Source: CAVYXK01 sp963708245
GTDB lineage: Bacteria; Pseudomonadota; Alphaproteobacteria; Acetobacterales; Acetobacteraceae
Assembly: GCA_963708245.1 (NCBI GenBank)
Contig: OY970201.1
Span: 5,332,001-5,396,000, forward strand
Direction of reading: 5' to 3'
DNA: 64,000 bases
In this document: in pieces, positions 59,637 to 64,000 of the stretch
Layout of the letters: each line of letters starts with the position of its first letter
Position numbering within the stretch: position 1 is the stretch's first letter
Made by a program: the position numbers and the translations under genes
Notes under the pieces: model-generated
The model's database searches: none
What the model was told of the DNA's origin: nothing
Seen by the model: the letters and a program-made list of their open reading frames with translations, nothing else

Positions 59637-59819
59637 GCATCAGCAAAAGAAGGAAATTGATTTCATGAGTTGAAGAAGACGCGCCCGTCACCAGCCAACG
59701 GCCCGCCTGACCTGCCGCCAGAACGGCCGCCGTTCTGTCCCTGCCTCTTGGGAACGGACCGGAAACAAGCGGACAACTGATGTGCTACGTAAACCGGACA
59801 ACTTAATTAGCTATCGACA

Positions 59820-59836
59820 GTATCCGGCCCCCGGCG
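59820..59836. repeat. 17-bp target-site duplication of IS copy D, right
   Basis: Exact repeat of 58292-58308 immediately after the IS right end. Confidence 0.94.
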
Positions 59837-59958
59837 ACCGGCCCGGCCCCGTGCAGGACCGGGGCCTGATTGATCTCGGGGACCTATGGAGCTAGCTTCG
59901 ATCCGCGCACTGGGAGTTGTATCACCACCCGACCGCGCCCTCTGGGAGGAACTGAAAG

Positions 59959-61317
59959 ATGGCAGAAGCCGGATATACGCGCAGGCAGGCCTTAAGGGTG
60001 GCAGGGTTCAGTGCCGCCGGTCTGGCCATGGCGAGGGCGTTCACAACCCGAGGATTCGCGGCAGGCCCGGCAAGCGATGCTGCCTCGATCTCCGGCTCGA
60101 TGGAGGCGTGGGACTGGTCGGATGCTCCTTCCATTCCCGGCGAGCAAGCACAAGCCGAGTTCTACACGAAGTACTTTCCGTCCCTGTACAAGAACCTGCA
60201 GTTCAGATCGACCATCTTCGGTTACACCGATCTGTTACCGAAGCTCACGGTCGCCTGGCGCGCTGGCAACCTGCCGGATATTGCCCGCTGCGCGATCCAG
60301 TGGTCGGCGCAGTTTGTCGGCTCCGGGCAGTGCGCCGAGATTACCGAGGAAGAGCTGGGTATGCCGTTCAGCCAATTCTTGCCCGGAGCGCTGCTCAGCG
60401 ACCGCCGAAACGGCGCCTCGGAGGGGCCGATTTATGGAATTCCGTCGAACAACGAGGTTATGTTCCTGCTCTACAACAAGTCCCTGTTTTCGAAGGCCGG
60501 CCTCGACCCCAACAAACCCCCGGCGACCTGGGCGGAGCTAGCCGCCTATTCGAAGACGATCCACGACAAGACCGGTGCGTACGGCTTCGGGTTATGCGCT
60601 CAGCAGACGAATGGCAATACGTCGTATCGGTTCATGCCGGTGGCCTGGGCGCACGGAGGACAGATCTTCGATGAGCTCAGCCCACACCCGACATGGCGAA
60701 AGGTGGGATTAGGCGATGACGGCGTTGTTCAGGCGCTGTCGCTGTACCACCAGATGTTCAATGTCGATAAAAGTGTCCAACCCTCCGCGCTGAGCGATAA
60801 CGAGTCGGACTGCGAGACGCTGTTCCTCGACGAGAAGATGGCCATGGTCATCGACCATCCCTCGTTCCCACAGCAGGTGCGGCAGCTCAAGCCGAGTTTG
60901 GATATGGGCGGCGCCATGCTCCCTGTCGGGCCGGTCCGGCGGGCCGTGGTTCTGGGCGGATCAAACTTCCATATCCGCGCGACGACCAAGAACAAGCCCG
61001 CTGCGGTGGCGTTGATGAAGGCCTATCTCGCACCCTACTGGAACGTGCGGTTGGGTACGGGTGCCGGGTCGGAAGCGTCCACAGAGGCGGCCCGCGCCTC
61101 GCCCTATCAGGCCAAAGCGAGCAAGGATCTGCCCTTCAACGATATCGTGTTCCAGATGCTGCCGTACGGAGTGAATGTGCCGCTCGTGACCCAGGGGGCG
61201 CAGATCTGGAATATCATCATTCCACGTATGATCCAGCAGGTGCTGAGCGGCCGATCGACCCCCAAGGAGGCAGCCACCGCGGCGGCAAGCCAGGTCACCC
61301 AGATGATGTCGACCTAG
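59959..61317 (+). CDS. Sugar-type ABC transporter substrate-binding protein (family 1)
   Basis: 452 aa. Tat-like signal (TRRQALRVAGFSAAGLAMAR AF). The mature protein follows the MalE/UgpB pattern: LPKLTVAWRAGNLPDIAR, GIPSNNEVMFLLYNKSLFSK AGLDPNKPPATWAELAAYSK, LFLDEKMAMVIDHPSFPQQV. First gene of a sugar importer operon reading to the right edge. GGAGGAAC precedes the ATG. The sugar or glycerol-phosphate-like ligand is not inferable. Confidence 0.92.
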   Translation: MAEAGYTRRQALRVAGFSAAGLAMARAFTTRGFAAGPASDAASISGSMEAWDWSDAPSIPGEQAQAEFYTKYFPSLYKNLQFRSTIFGYTDLLPKLTVAWRAGNLPDIARCAIQWSAQFVGSGQCAEITEEELGMPFSQFLPGALLSDRRNGASEGPIYGIPSNNEVMFLLYNKSLFSKAGLDPNKPPATWAELAAYSKTIHDKTGAYGFGLCAQQTNGNTSYRFMPVAWAHGGQIFDELSPHPTWRKVGLGDDGVVQALSLYHQMFNVDKSVQPSALSDNESDCETLFLDEKMAMVIDHPSFPQQVRQLKPSLDMGGAMLPVGPVRRAVVLGGSNFHIRATTKNKPAAVALMKAYLAPYWNVRLGTGAGSEASTEAARASPYQAKASKDLPFNDIVFQMLPYGVNVPLVTQGAQIWNIIIPRMIQQVLSGRSTPKEAATAAASQVTQMMST

Positions 61318-61344
61318 CGCGCTTGCTATTGCTAAGAGGTTCTG

Positions 61345-62283
61345 TTGGCCGTTCTCGCCCAGCCGGCCCGGCCTGAGCTAGTTGTCGCGGGAAGCGCGCG
61401 CGCCTTGTGGCGCGAGCGCCTGGCCGGCCTACCCTATGTGATGCCGGCCGTGCTCGTCATCGTTGCGGTGATGAGCTACCCGTTTTTATATTGCATCTAC
61501 CTCAGCTTTCGCGCGACGCCGTCGTATACGACGGAGACGCATTTCGCCGGGCTGGCGAACTACGGCAATGTGCTTAACAACTCGGTGTTTCTCAACTCTC
61601 TGCTTATCACCGTCATTTGGACGATCGGAAGCACGGTGGTGGGCATCTTGCTGGGCATGGGCGCGGCAATCCTGGTGAACCAACTGAGCTGGTTCCGCGG
61701 TCCGATACGAGCCGCGCTGATGCTCCCCTACATCGTCGGCTACGTCATCGCGAGCTACGCCTGGTTGTGGCTTTACCAGGCTGAGTACGGTTTGATCAAC
61801 GAGCTCCTGACGTCCTGGGGCGTGATCTCTCATCCAATTTCACTGCTGAGCTCACTCACCTGGGCGTTGCCGGCGGTCATCCTGGTCAATATCTGGAAGA
61901 CCATGCCCTTCGCCATGATCATGTTCCTGGCGGGCCTGCAGTCGATCCCTGAGCAGACGGTGCTCGCCGCGGAGCTCGATGGTGCTTCGAAGACGCGGGC
62001 GTTTTTCGAAATCAAGCTGCCGTATCTCCGCCGCGTGATCATCATCACCAGCGTGGTGATGACGTTGCAGAACTTCAACACGTTCACGATCCCATACATC
62101 ATGACGAGCGGCGGGCCGCTGAACCATACGGAAATTGTCTCCAACTACATCTACAGCGACGCGTTCACGAATTTGGACTTCGGGGGCGCTGCCGCGGCAT
62201 CGGTTGTTGTGATGATTATTCTCATGGTTTTCGCAGTGCTGTATGTCGGCTCATTGAGCCGGGCTCAGCCGGGGGTGGTGTGA
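61345..62283 (+). CDS. Sugar-type ABC transporter permease (MalF/UgpA-like)
   Basis: 312 aa, six membrane segments. YVMPAVLVIVAVMSYPFLYC IYLSF, LINELLTSWGVI, WKTMPFAMIMFLAGLQSIPE QTVLAAELDGASKTRAFFEI KLPYLRRVI (EAA loop) and TIPYIMTSGGPLNHTEIVSN. A TTG start at 61345 with AGAGG upstream is used; the real start could be slightly internal. 27 bp after the binding-protein gene. Confidence 0.92.
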   Translation: MAVLAQPARPELVVAGSARALWRERLAGLPYVMPAVLVIVAVMSYPFLYCIYLSFRATPSYTTETHFAGLANYGNVLNNSVFLNSLLITVIWTIGSTVVGILLGMGAAILVNQLSWFRGPIRAALMLPYIVGYVIASYAWLWLYQAEYGLINELLTSWGVISHPISLLSSLTWALPAVILVNIWKTMPFAMIMFLAGLQSIPEQTVLAAELDGASKTRAFFEIKLPYLRRVIIITSVVMTLQNFNTFTIPYIMTSGGPLNHTEIVSNYIYSDAFTNLDFGGAAAASVVVMIILMVFAVLYVGSLSRAQPGVV

Positions 62284-62284
62284 G

Positions 62285-63133
62285 GTGACTAGTCGGGGAT
62301 GGCTGCGTTGGTTCCCTCCGAAGCTTGCACTGGTGTTCTACATCCTGTTTGCGCTAGTTCCCTTCGGCTGGATGCTGACTGCATCTCTGGAGCCGCAGAC
62401 ATCGCTGTATCGCGCACACCTCAGCCTGTTGCCGCGTCCCGTCACGCTTGCGAACTACGGTGCGCTGTTTACCGCTAACCCGGTGGCGGGCACCGACTTC
62501 CCACGCTACTTCATGAACAGCATCATCGTGGTGTGCTGTACCGTGGCGCTCGCTCTGCTGGTAGCAGTGCCGGCGGCTTATGGCTTTTCCCGCTATCGCT
62601 TTCTGGGGAAGGACGCGATCCTCTATGGCATCTTGCTGCAAAGCATCTTCCCGCTGGTGAACTTCCTGATCCCGCTCTACATCTTGATGCAGGGTATTGG
62701 GCTTCTGAACAGTTACGCGTCACTGATCATCGCGTATCTGACATTTAGCATGCCGCTCAACATCTGGATCCTGAAAAGCTTCTTCGACGGCATACCGACC
62801 GATATGGAAATGTCCGCGCGGCTGGACGGCGCGAGCGCATGGCGCGCATTCATTGAAATAGCGATTCCTCCGGCAATGCCTGGTATTGTTGCGGTGGCAA
62901 TCTTTACCTTCATTCTCGCCTGGGATGAATATCTCTATGCGCTGACGATGATTTCGTCCGCCTCGATGCGGACGCTGCCTCTCGGTATCTTCGCCTATTT
63001 CTCGGAAGGCGTGCCCAACTGGAGCGGGCTCACTGCGACGGCGATCGCCATGAGCATTCCGGTGATCGTGGTGTTCCTGGTGTTGCAGAGGTACTTCATC
63101 GCTGCCCTGACCAAAGGAGCTCTGAAGTACTAA
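62285..63133 (+). CDS. Sugar-type ABC transporter permease (MalG/UgpE-like)
   Basis: 282 aa. FALVPFGWMLTASLEPQTSL, YFMNSIIVVCCTVALALLVA VPAAYGFSRYRFLGKD and the EAA loop GIPTDMEMSARLDGASAWRA FIEIAIPPAMPGIVAVAIFT FILAWDEYLYAL are diagnostic. A GTG start 1 nt after the previous stop suggests translational coupling. Confidence 0.93.
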   Translation: MTSRGWLRWFPPKLALVFYILFALVPFGWMLTASLEPQTSLYRAHLSLLPRPVTLANYGALFTANPVAGTDFPRYFMNSIIVVCCTVALALLVAVPAAYGFSRYRFLGKDAILYGILLQSIFPLVNFLIPLYILMQGIGLLNSYASLIIAYLTFSMPLNIWILKSFFDGIPTDMEMSARLDGASAWRAFIEIAIPPAMPGIVAVAIFTFILAWDEYLYALTMISSASMRTLPLGIFAYFSEGVPNWSGLTATAIAMSIPVIVVFLVLQRYFIAALTKGALKY

Positions 63134-63164
63134 TGGTCATCCTGCTGCATGGGACGGAAGTGTG

Positions 63165-64000
63165 ATGGCGGAGATACGGCTTGAAGGCGTTCGGAAGACT
63201 TACACCTCCCGAAGCAGGGACGTGCGGGCGGTTCTGCCGCTGGACCTGACCATCACCGACGGAGAGTTCATCACCATCCTCGGTCCGAGTGGCTGTGGCA
63301 AGACGACACTGCTCAGCATGATCGTCGGGGCGGTTCCCGCCTCTGGCGGGCGCATCCTGGTGGATGGCGTGGACGTAACCTATGCCGATCTGCGCGACCG
63401 CGATATGGCGATGGTGTTCCAGAATTACGCGCTCTATCCCTCGAAGACCGTGCGAGGGAACCTGGAATTTCCGTTGCGCATGCGTGGCATTCCGTCATCC
63501 AGCCGCATCCCGCGGGTGAACGAAATGGCGGAACTGCTTGGGCTGTCCGCGTTGCTCGACAATTATCCGCGGCAGCTCTCCGGTGGGCAGCAGCAACGCG
63601 TGGCACTGGGACGCGCGCTGATCCGGCGCCCGAAGCTTTTTTTGATGGACGAACCGCTGTCCAATCTGGACGCAACGCTGCGGCTGCAGATGCGCACCGA
63701 GATCAGGCGGCTGCATCGGGAGCTGCCGGTGACCACAGTCTATGTGACGCACGACCAGAGCGAGGCCATGGCGCTTTCCGATCGGGTTGTCGTGATGAAC
63801 CAGGGCGCCGTCGCGCAGATGGACACGCCCGAGGGTATTTACCAGCGCCCTGCCAATCTCTTCGTCGCCAGCTTCGTCGGCGCTCCGGCAATGAACCTGC
63901 TTCAGGTCTCGCTCACTTCGTCAGGACGCAGTGTGACATGCGCGGTGGATGGAGGGTTGGTGGTGGCAAGTCTGCGCCCGCGGATGCCGCCGGCCGCCGG
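63165..64000 (+). CDS. Sugar-type ABC transporter ATP-binding protein (UgpC/MsmX/MalK-like), partial at edge
   Basis: 278 codons visible, running off the window. Walker A LGPSGCGKTTLL, Q-loop VFQNYALYPSKTV, signature LSGGQQQRVALGRAL, Walker B LFLMDEPLSNLDA, H-loop YVTHDQSEAMALSDRVVVMN QG, followed by the start of the MalK-type regulatory domain. ATG 63165 is the start; it completes the importer encoded by the three genes before it. Confidence 0.94.
   Translation, partial: MAEIRLEGVRKTYTSRSRDVRAVLPLDLTITDGEFITILGPSGCGKTTLLSMIVGAVPASGGRILVDGVDVTYADLRDRDMAMVFQNYALYPSKTVRGNLEFPLRMRGIPSSSRIPRVNEMAELLGLSALLDNYPRQLSGGQQQRVALGRALIRRPKLFLMDEPLSNLDATLRLQMRTEIRRLHRELPVTTVYVTHDQSEAMALSDRVVVMNQGAVAQMDTPEGIYQRPANLFVASFVGAPAMNLLQVSLTSSGRSVTCAVDGGLVVASLRPRMPPAA

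Larger units (their letters stand above)
58309..59819 (+). mobile_element. IS1202-like (ISNCY) insertion sequence, copy D, complete
   Basis: 1511 bp, from TGTCGGTAGCACACGG to the right end (minus strand TGTCGATAGCTAATTAAG). It is the only undamaged copy in the window, with a full-length transposase gene and exact 17-bp flanking repeats. It splits the region between the molybdopterin oxidoreductase and the sugar-type ABC transporter. Confidence 0.96.

Noticed and set aside
1..64000. CRISPR arrays, toxin-antitoxin pairs, phage modules, tRNA or rRNA genes
   Set aside because: None seen on reading both strands. Repeats found are all explained by insertion sequences or short hairpins.

Overview
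The window is GC-rich chromosomal DNA from an alphaproteobacterium, most likely a Rhodospirillales/Acetobacteraceae-type organism. That placement is an inference from gene content and style: a long-tailed CarD-family protein, malate synthase G, a PCu(A)C copper chaperone, an HU protein with a lysine/alanine N-terminal extension, a 2-hydroxyacyl-CoA lyase, and many periplasmic-binding-protein ABC transporters. No rRNA or tRNA gene and no CRISPR array was seen.

Layout. 0-5.2 kb is disturbed: a partial insertion sequence (IS) at the left edge, a CarD-like regulator, a tyrosine phosphatase, a decayed chemoreceptor sensor domain, a complete IS481-family element with a 7-bp target duplication, and a phospholipid methyltransferase whose 3' end has been replaced in frame by the tail of an IS630-type transposase. 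5.5-27.5 kb is mostly housekeeping and metabolic: rpmG (55 aa, easily missed), glcB, an acyltransferase, a TMEM175-like channel, VanZ-like and LysR genes, an IS, an SLC10-type symporter, leuS, a copper chaperone, oxidoreductases, a radical SAM protein, YihY, a type III ornithine/diamino-acid decarboxylase and HU. 27.6-34.4 kb holds a left-handed beta-helix protein of gamma-carbonic-anhydrase type that lacks the zinc histidines, a complete putrescine/spermidine-type ABC transporter split by a divergent promoter region, and a 2-hydroxyacyl-CoA lyase. 34.8-43.6 kb carries a CHAP-domain secreted protein, a TPR-SPOR lipoprotein divergent from a ClpP-like membrane protein, a coupled pair of acyl-CoA dehydrogenases, a YcaQ-type DNA glycosylase and a D-cysteine desulfhydrase/ACC-deaminase-like enzyme. 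43.7-49.1 kb is a five-gene dipeptide/oligopeptide-type ABC operon with stop/start overlaps.

49.1-59.8 kb is an accessory block full of IS: an IS630-family element, a nucleoside-phosphorylase-like gene stopped by one in-frame amber codon, a truncated IS, a class III aminotransferase, a gamma-glutamylcyclotransferase-like gene overlapping a D-serine/D-threonine-type PLP enzyme, a single-heme cytochrome c, a molybdopterin oxidoreductase and a full-length IS. From 59.9 kb to the right edge is a sugar-type ABC transporter whose ATPase runs off the window.

The main repeated element is an IS1202-like (ISNCY) insertion sequence present four times: partial at 1-365, internally deleted at 12293-13693, 3'-truncated at 51685-52378, complete at 58309-59819. 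The two copies with both ends are flanked by unusually long 16- and 17-bp direct repeats and carry a strong stem-loop just after the transposase gene. I did not find a convincing wholly new multi-gene system. The strongest leads are the IS biology, the CarD protein with a histone-H1-like tail, the gamma-carbonic-anhydrase homologue without metal ligands, and the transport/catabolic groupings described in the findings.
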